The notes beneath the pieces were generated by a model. The model saw only the letters and a program-made list of their open reading frames with translations. It was not told the DNA's origin and did not search any database. 35,808 nucleotides of DNA, taken from assembly GCA_025928335.1 (NCBI GenBank), contig JAICJQ010000023.1, positions 1-35,808 on the forward strand, read 5' to 3'. This stretch comes from Gemmatimonadaceae bacterium. Its GTDB lineage: Bacteria > Gemmatimonadota > Gemmatimonadetes > Gemmatimonadales > Gemmatimonadaceae. This document shows positions 18,346 through 25,119 of this stretch, in pieces. The position numbers and the translations under genes are program-made. Within the stretch, counting starts at the first letter, position 1, and each line of letters opens with the position of its first letter.

Positions 18346-19001
18346 TAGAGGCCCTCCGGCGAAGTCGTGCCCTTCGTGTCGACGCGAAGCGTCACCGGAT
18401 CCGGCTCAGTAATGGGAGACGGCGACAGTTGGTCGATCTCGGTGAGGAGCGCCTTGAGCTGCTTCTCGTTCAAATCACCCAAGCGGCTCGTCCCAAGTCC
18501 CGAAGTCTCACTCACCTCGGACGGACCCTCCGCAACGACCTCAGGCCGCGGCGTCGGGGCTTCCGCGGTCCTCGCACTCTCGGCCTGCTGGACCTCCGGT
18601 GTTGCAGACTCGGTCACGGGCGGCGACACCTGGGCCACGAGCGTGTCGCGCACAACAACGCCACCGTGCCGGCCCAACAGCGAGTACGAGCTGCCGCCGG
18701 CGATGAGCAGGACAGCGGCGGCGGCGACTCTCCAATCCGTCCACACGCGACGCCGCGGGACCGACAGTGCGCGTGCACGCGACGGTGCCTTCGGAAGCGC
18801 TTCGACGATGAAATTCAGGTCGACGCGGGGCGTCGCCTTGATCAGTGTGCCGCGCGCCACACGAAGCAGCTCGAGCTCGTCGCGGCAATCGGCGCAGCCG
18901 TCGACATGTGCCATCACCGCCGCACGCGCTGACGCCTCCAGACGCTCATGGAGCAAATCCGGCAATCGGTCGCGCATCTCCGCGTTCAGGCAATCATTCA
19001 T
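18345..19001 (-). CDS. anti-sigma factor with zinc-finger (zf-HC2) domain
   Basis: 218 residues. The cytoplasmic N-domain has the HxxxCxxC motif HVDGCADC (His32, Cys36, Cys39), the zinc-type anti-sigma signature that masks an ECF sigma factor. One membrane helix (~91-109, VAAAAVLLIAGGSSYSLL) follows. The C-terminal ~105 residues are periplasmic and Pro/Glu/Thr-rich with no recognised sensor domain. The ATG at 19001 overlaps the sigma stop by 8 bases, the usual arrangement for a sigma/anti-sigma pair. The partner is presumably the upstream ECF sigma; signal unknown. Confidence 0.85.
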   Translation of the reverse strand: MNDCLNAEMRDRLPDLLHERLEASARAAVMAHVDGCADCRDELELLRVARGTLIKATPRVDLNFIVEALPKAPSRARALSVPRRRVWTDWRVAAAAVLLIAGGSSYSLLGRHGGVVVRDTLVAQVSPPVTESATPEVQQAESARTAEAPTPRPEVVAEGPSEVSETSGLGTSRLGDLNEKQLKALLTEIDQLSPSPITEPDPVTLRVDTKGTTSPEGL

Positions 19002-19578
19002 CGAGAAACTCCTTCACCGCGCGCATTGCGTTGTGGTAGTGCACCCGCGCCGCGCCCTCCGTCGTTCCAACCGCGTCGGCGATTTCCTTGTACGACAACC
19101 CTTCTCCCACTCTCAGCGTAAACACTTCTCGCTGCGTCGGCGACAACCGCGTCACCGCGTCCCGCATTCGGCGCTCCGTCTCATCGGCGACCACCGAGTC
19201 GAGCGCGTCGTACTCCGTGGCCGCGTCGTCCTCCTGAATCTCGAGCCGATCGCGTCGCCGCTTGTCGGCCCGTCGCCGGTCGAGTAGCAGCCGGCGCTCG
19301 ATCGTGAACAGCCATGTCCGAAAGGAGCTATCGCCGCGGAAGCCATCGAGCGAATTGAAGGCTCGAACAAACGTGTCCTGCACCAATTCGTCGACTTCGT
19401 TCCGCTCTCCCGAGGCGACGGCGAATCGAGCGAGCGCTGCGGCATGCCGCTCGACCAGCGCACTCGCCGCGCGTTGGTCGCCAGCCTTCCACTGCGCGAT
19501 GAGCTCGAGGTCCCGTTGGTCGTCGCCACCTCTTCCCCCGCCCCCGCCCGGCCCACTCCCTTGCGGCGCATCGGTCAT
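18994..19578 (-). CDS. ECF-family RNA polymerase sigma factor
   Basis: 194 residues from the ATG at 19578 (a TTG at 19587 would add three). After a Gly-rich N-tail, region 2 shows VDELVQDTFVRAFNSLDGFR and FRTWLFTIERRLLLDRRR (promoter -10 contacts). Region 4 shows LSPTQREVFTLRVGEGLSYK and EIADAVGTTEGAARVHYHNA, a helix-turn-helix for -35 binding. Regions 1.1 and 3 are absent, as in ECF sigmas. It leads a three-gene operon with its anti-sigma and a Spy-like protein, arguing for envelope-stress control. A candidate housekeeping promoter lies upstream at 19669-19677. Confidence 0.93.
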   Translation of the reverse strand: MTDAPQGSGPGGGGGRGGDDQRDLELIAQWKAGDQRAASALVERHAAALARFAVASGERNEVDELVQDTFVRAFNSLDGFRGDSSFRTWLFTIERRLLLDRRRADKRRRDRLEIQEDDAATEYDALDSVVADETERRMRDAVTRLSPTQREVFTLRVGEGLSYKEIADAVGTTEGAARVHYHNAMRAVKEFLDE

Positions 19579-19668
19579 TCGGTTCAAAGGGTAGACGTCA
19601 CGGGAACTAAGCCGTTAAGGTGATGTACCTCCGTCAGATGGCGAGCGGCCGAACGCCCGCCGGGCGGC

Positions 19669-19677
19669 AATATACCA
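19669..19677 (-). promoter_or_regulatory. extended -10 promoter for the sigma operon
   Basis: Minus-strand TGGTATATT fits an extended -10 (TGn plus TATATT) about 90 bases before the sigma ATG. No good -35 is visible. The spacer 19579-19689 also separates the divergent phosphodiesterase gene. Confidence 0.4.
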
Positions 19678-19707
19678 CGCGAGGGCTGTTTGAGGGCCGT
19701 CCGGGCT

Positions 19708-20355
19708 GTGGAGCGAATCGCGCATAGGGGCGCTAAGCGGGAGTTTCCCGAGAACACCCTATCGTCCTTCCGCCGAGCCTTTGAGCTTGGAGCGGACGCC
19801 GTTGAGCTCGACGTCCATGCCACGCGCGATGGGCGGATCGTGGTGCATCACGATCCAACGCTTTCCAAGGATGGGCTCGCCATTAGCGAGCTGACGTGGC
19901 CCGACCTCGAGAAACAGGCGGACGGCCGAATTCCCCTCCTCAGAAGTGTGCTGGAGTCCATCCCGGCGTCGGCGACGGCCTACGTCGAAATCAAGGCACT
20001 CGGAATCGAGCAAGCGATCAGCGAAACGCTCGCCAGCGTCCCGGTCCGCTGCGCGGTACACTCGTTCGACCACGCCACCATCGAACGAATGCGCGAGATC
20101 GCGCCAAAAATTGCTCGCGGCGTGTTGTTCGACGGCTCGCTGGCAACGCTGAATGACGTTCTTGCCCGCAGCGCGGCGCGTGACGTCTGGCCGCACTGGA
20201 AGTTGGTCGACCAAGCCCTTGTCAACCGCGTCCACGCGCGTGGCTGTCGGGTCATCGCCTGGACGGTCAACAGTCGAGAAGAAGCGCGGCGCCTCGCCAC
20301 GCTCGGCGTCGACGGAATCTGCTCCGACGACGTGCGGCTGCTCGAAGAACTCTAG
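19708..20355 (+). CDS. glycerophosphodiester phosphodiesterase
   Basis: Hydrolyses glycerophosphodiesters to glycerol-3-phosphate and an alcohol. The TIM-barrel signature is at the very N-terminus: IAHRGAKREFPENT (catalytic His, Arg, Glu), then ELDVHATRDGRIVVHHDPTL with the metal and second catalytic His. VDGICSDDV near the end closes the barrel. No signal peptide, so cytosolic. It is about 215 residues, slightly short. The GTG at 19708 is chosen because it begins two residues before IAHRG. A TTG at 19690 with GAGGG four bases before it is a fair alternative. One of only two complete plus-strand genes here; its stop overlaps the convergent gene by 4 bases. Confidence 0.92.
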   Translation: MERIAHRGAKREFPENTLSSFRRAFELGADAVELDVHATRDGRIVVHHDPTLSKDGLAISELTWPDLEKQADGRIPLLRSVLESIPASATAYVEIKALGIEQAISETLASVPVRCAVHSFDHATIERMREIAPKIARGVLFDGSLATLNDVLARSAARDVWPHWKLVDQALVNRVHARGCRVIAWTVNSREEARRLATLGVDGICSDDVRLLEEL

Positions 20356-20690
20356 GGCGTCGCGCCGCTCTCACCGGGCGGCGGCGACGCGGGCGGAGTT
20401 TTGTCCGACGAGGCCTCTCCCTTCTGTGCCTGGGCGATGAGGGTTTCGAGGCGCGTCACCTCGGCCTCGGCTGCGGTGAGATTGTTCATATGCGCCGTGT
20501 ACTCCTCGGCGGGCAAGTCGGCGCCGGCTTTCTTCGCGCGGAACACGGCATAGCCGAAGCGCTGCGCGAACTTGTCGACCGACTGGCGCGCGCGAAACAA
20601 GTCGAGTCGTAGTCGCCCCTCGTCGAGTGCGCGTTGCGCCGAGCGTCCCGCGCGATCCAGCTCCTGACGCAACTTGTCGAGCAGTGCCAT
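20352..20690 (-). CDS. hypothetical small helical protein
   Basis: 112 residues, not recognised. Residues 1-95 are predicted to be almost wholly helical with charged heptad-like spacing (LDKLRQELDRAGRSAQRALD, then AAEAEVTRLETLIAQAQK), suggesting a coiled coil. The last ~20 residues are Pro/Ser/Gly-rich. No signal peptide or membrane helix. It follows the rplU-rpmA terminator on the same strand, so it needs its own promoter, which I could not see in the 77-base gap. A weak GGGA site precedes the ATG. Confidence 0.7.
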   Translation of the reverse strand: MALLDKLRQELDRAGRSAQRALDEGRLRLDLFRARQSVDKFAQRFGYAVFRAKKAGADLPAEEYTAHMNNLTAAEAEVTRLETLIAQAQKGEASSDKTPPASPPPGESGATP

Positions 20691-20767
20691 GAGTCGTTTC
20701 CCGGTGATGCGTGTGTGAACCTACGCGAGCCCGGCCTCGCGGGTTGCACGGGGTGTTCCGAAAACTA

Positions 20768-20799
20768 GAACGGCCCCCGGTTTTCGCCGGGGGCCGTTC
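20768..20799 (-). terminator. strong hairpin terminator after rpmA
   Basis: A perfect 13-bp GC-rich stem (GAACGGCCCCCGG with its complement) and a 6-base loop. On the minus strand it is preceded by TTTTT and followed by TAGTTTTC. It lies 17 bases after the rpmA stop and closes the rplU-rpmA transcript. Confidence 0.85.
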
Positions 20800-20816
20800 A
20801 AAAAGCTTCTCTGCGC

Positions 20817-21104
20817 TTACGCGGCGGACGTTGCTTCGGCCTCGCCGGCAGGAGCGGGATACACGCTGACCTTGTACCGGCTTCGGCTCTTATGCTCGAA
20901 TTTCACGACGCCGTCGATCAGGGCAAAGATGGTATAATCGGTGCCGAGGCCGACGTTGTTGCCGGGATGCCATTTCGTGCCGCACTGGCGGACGATGATG
21001 TTGCCGGCGACGACGCGCTCGCCACCGTACTTCTTCACGCCGCGATATTTCGGATTGGAGTCTCGACCGTTGCGGGACGAGCCTACGCCTTTTTTATGAG
21101 CCAT
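20817..21104 (-). CDS. rpmA: 50S ribosomal protein L27
   Basis: Component of the large ribosomal subunit whose N-terminal tail reaches the peptidyl-transferase centre. The 95-residue product starts [19 protein letters not shown] and has [19 protein letters not shown] and [13 protein letters not shown], all diagnostic. The C-terminus ends in an Ala/Glu-rich tail ([10 protein letters not shown]) beyond the usual end. No N-terminal cleavable extension of the Firmicutes type is present. GAGG five bases before the ATG serves as ribosome site. It follows rplU by 11 bases. Confidence 0.98.
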   Translation of the reverse strand: MAHKKGVGSSRNGRDSNPKYRGVKKYGGERVVAGNIIVRQCGTKWHPGNNVGLGTDYTIFALIDGVVKFEHKSRSRYKVSVYPAPAGEAEATSAA

Positions 21105-21115
21105 TGCGACCTCGA

Positions 21116-21433
21116 TCAGCCGAGGGAGATGTCGTTGATACGAACTTCGGTGAAGCCCTGCCGGTGCCCGCGCTTGCGCGCGTAGTTCTTTCGCCGCTTC
21201 TGCTTGAAGACGATGATCTTCTCACCGCGGCCATGGCGGACGATCTCGCCGGTCACGCTGGCGCCTTTGAGGCCGGGAATGCCGGTTTTGACGTTCTTGC
21301 CGTCGTTGCCGAGGAGAACGTCGTTGAACTCGATCTTCCCGCCCTCTTCGCCGACGACGGAGGGGATCTTGTAGGTGCGACCGGGCTCGACACGGAACTG
21401 CTTGCCGCCGGTTTTGATGATAGCGTAAGGCAT
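21116..21433 (-). CDS. rplU: 50S ribosomal protein L21
   Basis: Large-subunit protein that binds 23S rRNA. The 105-residue product begins [18 protein letters not shown] and contains [15 protein letters not shown] and the basic [20 protein letters not shown] block near the C-terminus. First gene of the rplU-rpmA operon. Its promoter is at 21469-21497, and the heptamer-array element begins just upstream of that. No Shine-Dalgarno sequence is evident. Confidence 0.98.
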   Translation of the reverse strand: MPYAIIKTGGKQFRVEPGRTYKIPSVVGEEGGKIEFNDVLLGNDGKNVKTGIPGLKGASVTGEIVRHGRGEKIIVFKQKRRKNYARKRGHRQGFTEVRINDISLG

Positions 21434-21468
21434 GGTAGGGCTAAAGTCTGGTGCGGGGTTAGCCTGTA

Positions 21469-21497
21469 AAGCTAGGTAATACGGTGGGTTGTGTCAA
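21469..21497 (-). promoter_or_regulatory. sigma-70-type promoter for rplU-rpmA
   Basis: On the minus strand a perfect TTGACA (21492-21497) and TAGCTT (21469-21474) are spaced by 17 bases, about 35 bases before the rplU ATG. The upstream edge lies 12 bases from the left heptamer array. Confidence 0.65.
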
Positions 21498-21509
21498 CGG
21501 CGGCCTAAG

Positions 21510-21537
21510 GTACTAGATCGTAGATCCTAGGTCCTAG
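21510..21537. repeat. left heptamer array of the S23-type element
   Basis: Four tandem 7-base units, read on the minus strand as CTAGGAC, CTAGGAT, CTACGAT and CTAGTAC. They are the inverted counterpart of the array at 21816-21845. The array supplies the TAG stop of the enclosed reading frame. Confidence 0.85.
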
Positions 21538-21815
21538 ATGGCGTCGGGACGTTCCCTTGCGTCGGATCGGGCTACGGAGCGACTGAGGCTGTGAAGCATC
21601 CGGCCAATCTCGTCTGCCAGAGCGGCAAGGTCGCGATACGTCGCAGCGGTCAAATACCCAACGCGATGCGCAAGCAGCAGCGTCTCGAGCTCGCTCAGCG
21701 ACCCTAGCGCATGCGAAAGGTGATTGAGATAATGGCCTTTGCCGCTCTTTGAGTTTCCCTCGGCGACGTTCGACGGAATCGATACCGCCGACCCCTCCGC
21801 GGTTCGCCGTTTCAT
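21534..21815 (-). CDS. four-helix-bundle (S23/IVS-type) protein, N-terminally truncated
   Basis: 93 residues. AVSIPSNVAEGNSKSGK (10-26) and HALGSLSELETLLLAHRVGYL (35-55) are the hallmarks of the 23S-rRNA intervening-sequence / four-helix-bundle family, whose fold resembles Avd of diversity-generating retroelements. Normal members have about 115-125 residues with a first helix before SIPSN. Here only nine residues precede it, and an in-frame TAG lies immediately before the ATG, so the first helix is missing. Inverted heptamer arrays abut both ends: one begins right after the start codon and the other contains the stop. It is codirectional with rplU, with no terminator between. Family function is unknown; it may be a decayed cargo gene. 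Confidence 0.65.
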   Translation of the reverse strand: MKRRTAEGSAVSIPSNVAEGNSKSGKGHYLNHLSHALGSLSELETLLLAHRVGYLTAATYRDLAALADEIGRMLHSLSRSVARSDARERPDAI

Positions 21816-21845
21816 CTAGGATCTAGGACCCAGGATCTAAGATCT
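21816..21845. repeat. right heptamer array of the S23-type element
   Basis: Plus-strand tandem units CTAGGAT, CTAGGAC, CCAGGAT and CTAAGAT plus CT, directly adjoining the start codon of the enclosed frame. Shifted by one unit it is the near-perfect inverse of the left array. About 50 plain bases separate it from the RNase G stop. Confidence 0.85.
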
Positions 21846-21896
21846 CACCACCTTTTCCGTTCGACCCACGCCATTACCGCTAAGAGCCGGTCGCCC

Positions 21897-23450
21897 CTAC
21901 GCCACAGCGTACTGTCCCGTCACGTCTCGCCCAGCCGACTTCACAAGCAGTTTGAACTCGTCCGGTTTCAACAGCGGATCGTCGCGAAACTCGAGCCCGA
22001 ACCCGACCGCCTTCTCCAGCTTCTTCAGTAGATCCTTCTCGTTCTCCAGGACGTACATCGCTACGTCCGGGTGCAGGCGCACGACGAGTGGGTCCTTGCG
22101 ACCCTCGAGGCCGGCGCGCTTGACGGAGCGCTCGATGCGGCGGGCGATGGTTTCGGCGGTGAAGACGCGGCCCGTTCCGTGACAGGTCGGGCAGGCCTCC
22201 GTCATGTTCTGCAAATGGCTCTGCCGGACCCGCTGGCGCGTCATCTCGATCAGACCGAGGTCGCTCACGGCGAAGGCCTTGGTGCGCGCCCGGTCGCGAC
22301 CCAGATGGGTGCGCAGCTCCTGAAGCACTTTTTCGCGGTTCGCCTTCGTCTCCATGTCGATGAAGTCGCAGACGATGATGCCGCCGAGGTCGCGGAGGCG
22401 CGCCTGACGGGCGACTTCGCGGGCCGCTTCGAGATTCGTACGAAGGATTGTTTTCTCAGGGTCCTTCTTGCCCGTGTAGCGGCCTGAGTTCACGTCGATC
22501 GACACGAGCGCTTCCGTGGGCTCGATGATCAGGTAGCCGCCGGACGGCAGATCGCAGCGACGCTTGAAGAGGTCGCGGATTTCCTGCTCGATCTCGGCCT
22601 TATCAAAGAGCGGCGTGACGTCCTCGTACAGCTTCACGCGATCGATCAGCTCGGGAGCAATGCCCTTCAAGTACTCGAGGATCTCGTTGTGCACCTGCTT
22701 CGAGTCCACGGTGACCTGCTCGACCTTCGTGCTGAACACGTCGCGCATCAAGCCGCGGGTCAGGCTGGTCTCGCGATGGATCAGCGACGGCGCGCGGACG
22801 AAGTGCGTCTTCCGCTTGATCCGCTTCCACTGGCCAATCAGCGTCGTGAGCTCACGCTCGAGGGTCTCTTGGGTGACGTCCTCACCAACCGTGCGCACGA
22901 TGACGCCGCCCGAATTCTTCGGCAGCACTTCCTCGACTTGACCGCGGAGTCGTTTGCGCGCCTCACGGTCGCCGATCTTCCGGCTGACGCCCACGCGCTC
23001 GGCGAAGGGCATGTACACCAGGAAGCGGCCGGCGAGCGACACCTGCGCGGTGACGCGCGGACCCTTCGTGGAGATCGGCTCTTTCGAGACTTGAACGATG
23101 AGGTCCTGGCCGCGCTTGACGACATCCTGAATCGCCGGGGCTTTCGCGCGGCGGCGACGGCCGGGCTCCGAATCGTCGTCGTCCGCGTCGTCGTCGTCAC
23201 TCTCGCCTTCCCCTTCGCCTTCGTCGTACACGACGTCGGAGGCGTGGAGGAATGCGCTCTTTTCGGTGCCGATATTGACGAACGCTGCCTGAATGCCAGG
23301 AAGGACTGCTTCTACTTTGCCCAGATAGATGTCGCCGACCATGCGGCGAGCGTCCGGGCGGTCGACCAGTAGTTCAACGAGCTGGTCGTCCTCGATAATG
23401 GCGACCCGCGTCTCGCGCGGGTTCGCGTTGATCAGAATTTCTCGTTTCAT
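21897..23450 (-). CDS. rng: ribonuclease G/E family endoribonuclease
   Basis: Cleaves single-stranded RNA in rRNA maturation and mRNA decay. The 517-residue product has an S1 domain (~35-150), a 5'-sensor and RNase H-like region, and the DNase I-like catalytic core. Asp319 in SIDVNSGR and Asp362 in CDFIDME are the magnesium ligands. CPTCHGTG (420-427) is the zinc-link. It lacks the long RNase E scaffold tail, so it is RNase G-like. The S1 domain is split by a charged insert (~77-103, Asp/Glu then Arg/Lys). The ATG at 23450 gives the standard MKREILINA start; upstream sequence in frame (to 23750) is not conserved. A long leader precedes it. Confidence 0.95.
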   Translation of the reverse strand: MKREILINANPRETRVAIIEDDQLVELLVDRPDARRMVGDIYLGKVEAVLPGIQAAFVNIGTEKSAFLHASDVVYDEGEGEGESDDDDADDDDSEPGRRRRAKAPAIQDVVKRGQDLIVQVSKEPISTKGPRVTAQVSLAGRFLVYMPFAERVGVSRKIGDREARKRLRGQVEEVLPKNSGGVIVRTVGEDVTQETLERELTTLIGQWKRIKRKTHFVRAPSLIHRETSLTRGLMRDVFSTKVEQVTVDSKQVHNEILEYLKGIAPELIDRVKLYEDVTPLFDKAEIEQEIRDLFKRRCDLPSGGYLIIEPTEALVSIDVNSGRYTGKKDPEKTILRTNLEAAREVARQARLRDLGGIIVCDFIDMETKANREKVLQELRTHLGRDRARTKAFAVSDLGLIEMTRQRVRQSHLQNMTEACPTCHGTGRVFTAETIARRIERSVKRAGLEGRKDPLVVRLHPDVAMYVLENEKDLLKKLEKAVGFGLEFRDDPLLKPDEFKLLVKSAGRDVTGQYAVA

Positions 23451-23835
23451 CGATGTCCGCCATCCAACGCGCGCCCGGCGACTCGGCGGGTGCGGCGTGG
23501 CGGAAAAGCAAAAGGTTGGGGGCGGGTCGTGACCGCGCATTGCGATCGACGACATCACGCGTAAAGGCTGTCCGACGCTCCGGCGTGATCGTCCACACCG
23601 GCTCCGGCTGGTCGCGATGCGCCGATTCTCCCTGCCTCGGAAGATCCGGCACGACGCGCAGCGTGGAACGGAGCGGTGTGCGATCGGCCTGACCCAACAG
23701 GCCTCGCACCAGGAACAGGACGAACGCCCGGACGACAGCGAAAACCGCATCGACCGTCGGTGGGCGCAAGACGCTCACATCCCGCGACGAGTCGCTGCGC
23801 GGAGATGAAGCGAAAGAAAACGTTAGAAGGCTCAC
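23374..23835 (-). CDS. doubtful reading frame in the rng leader
   Basis: A GTG-started frame of 153 codons fills the gap upstream of rng and overlaps its first 77 bases in another frame. A hydrophobic stretch (VFAVVRAFVLFLVRGLL, ~31-47) could be a membrane helix; the rest is Arg/Pro-rich and unrecognised. By hand count about 70% of third codon positions before the rng start are G or C, against about 55% of second positions. This is mildly coding-like but weaker than neighbouring genes. The GTG would lie almost at the predicted transcription start, implying a leaderless message. Equally likely it is a non-coding 5' leader. This is the only content seen in 23451-23890. Confidence 0.28.
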   Translation of the reverse strand: MSLLTFSFASSPRSDSSRDVSVLRPPTVDAVFAVVRAFVLFLVRGLLGQADRTPLRSTLRVVPDLPRQGESAHRDQPEPVWTITPERRTAFTRDVVDRNARSRPAPNLLLFRHAAPAESPGARWMADIDETRNSDQREPARDAGRHYRGRPAR

Positions 23836-23842
23836 TACGAGA

Positions 23843-23872
23843 TAGATAATTGTCGAACGCTGAGATTGCCAA
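23843..23872 (-). promoter_or_regulatory. candidate promoter for rng
   Basis: Minus-strand TTGGCA (23867-23872) lies 17-18 bases from TTATCT/TATCTA (23843-23849). The start would be near 23836, giving an rng leader of roughly 385 bases. Confidence 0.4.
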
Positions 23873-23890
23873 CTCGGCGCGTCGGGCGGG

Positions 23891-25108
23891 TCAATCGCTG
23901 AGCTGTTTCAGCAAATGCCTCGCGATCACGATCCGCTGGATCTCGGAGGTTCCTTCACCGATCTCGCAGATCTTGGCGTCGCGCATGAAGCGTTCGACCG
24001 GATAGTCCTTGGTGTAGCCATAGCCGCCATGTAGCTGCACCGCACCGATGGTAGCTCGCATCGCGAGCTCGGAGCAGAACAGCTTGGCCATAGCGGCTTC
24101 CTTCGAGAACGGGCGGCCGTTCTGGGCAAGCCACGCCGCGTGATACATGAGGTGTTTGCCCGCCTCGATCTCCGTTGCCATGTCGGACAGGCGGAACTGT
24201 ACGCCCTGGAAGTTCGCCACAGGCTGACCGAACTGCTTCCGCACACTCGTATACTGTAGCGCTTGCTCGAACGCGCCTTCCGCGATGCCCAACGAAAGCG
24301 CGGCGATCCCGACGCGCCCGTTGTCGAGGGTCTTCATGAAATTCACGAAGCCCTGCCCTTCGGCCCCGAGCATATTCTCCGCGGGAACCTCGACGTCCTC
24401 CATGATCAACTCGGCGGTGTCCGAGGCGCGCCAGCCCAGTTTGTCCTCCTTCTTCCCGGCGCGGAATCCCTTCATAGCCGGAAGCGAAGGCTCGTGTCCC
24501 ACCCCGACCCGCTTCGTGGCCTCCAGCTCATTCGTCGGCTTGGTCAGGATGAAGGAGCTGATTCCCTTCGTCCCCTGCGAACGATCCGTGACCGCCGTGA
24601 CGACGAAGATCTCACCGACGCTGCCGTGGGTGATGAACCGCTTTACCCCATTGAGGACGTAGTGGCCGTTGCGGCGGACTGCTGTCGTCCGCGTCCCGCC
24701 CGCGTCGCTTCCGGCCTCAGGTTCGGTGAGACCGAATCCACCCATTACGCGACCCGTCGCGAGAACCGGCACGTAGCGCTGCTTCTGCTCCGGCGTTCCG
24801 AACTTGACGATCGGCGAGGTGCCGAGCGTGGTGTGCGCCGAGATGGTGAGCGCGTGTGAGGCATCGACTTTTCCGAGCTCGTGGATCACGATCATGTAGC
24901 TGATCAAATCCAGTCCGGCGCCGCCCAACTCTTCCGGCCAGGGCACGCCGAGCAGTCCGAGCTCTCCCATCTTCCGGATGCTTTCCCAGGGAAACTTCGC
25001 CTCGGCGTCGTATTTCGCCGCGATTGGTGCGACTTCGTCGCGCGCGAATTGGCGCACCATTTCGCGGGTGGCGAGATGCTGTTCAGAGAAGTAAAGCGCG
25101 TCGTCCAT
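23891..25108 (-). CDS. acyl-CoA dehydrogenase (short-chain type)
   Basis: FAD enzyme that introduces the 2,3-double bond into acyl-CoA. The 405-residue product has the N-terminal helical domain, [19 protein letters not shown] (FAD-contacting beta domain), the conserved [20 protein letters not shown] and [20 protein letters not shown]. It ends in [18 protein letters not shown], with Glu385 in the position of the catalytic base of short-chain enzymes (usual motif YEGTSEIQ; Tyr is Gly here). Chain-length preference cannot be told. It is the last gene of the methyltransferase-to-acyl-CoA dehydrogenase run and may act with the acyl-CoA carboxyltransferase upstream. It starts 11 bases after recQ. 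Confidence 0.94.
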   Translation of the reverse strand: MDDALYFSEQHLATREMVRQFARDEVAPIAAKYDAEAKFPWESIRKMGELGLLGVPWPEELGGAGLDLISYMIVIHELGKVDASHALTISAHTTLGTSPIVKFGTPEQKQRYVPVLATGRVMGGFGLTEPEAGSDAGGTRTTAVRRNGHYVLNGVKRFITHGSVGEIFVVTAVTDRSQGTKGISSFILTKPTNELEATKRVGVGHEPSLPAMKGFRAGKKEDKLGWRASDTAELIMEDVEVPAENMLGAEGQGFVNFMKTLDNGRVGIAALSLGIAEGAFEQALQYTSVRKQFGQPVANFQGVQFRLSDMATEIEAGKHLMYHAAWLAQNGRPFSKEAAMAKLFCSELAMRATIGAVQLHGGYGYTKDYPVERFMRDAKICEIGEGTSEIQRIVIARHLLKQLSD

Positions 25109-25119
25109 TATGTATCTCG

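Noticed and set aside
19603-19627. GGAACT followed 16 bases later by GTACC as an ECF-type promoter
   Set aside because: It points toward the phosphodiesterase, not the sigma operon, and the -10 part is a poor match; chance is likely.
21510-21845. Diversity-generating retroelement (Avd-like protein plus repeats)
   Set aside because: No reverse transcriptase, template/variable repeat pair or target gene is present; only the fold family is shared.
23451-23750. In-frame upstream extension of RNase G
   Set aside because: The 100 extra residues are Ser/Arg/Cys-rich and unlike the family; MKREILINA at 23450 is the standard start.
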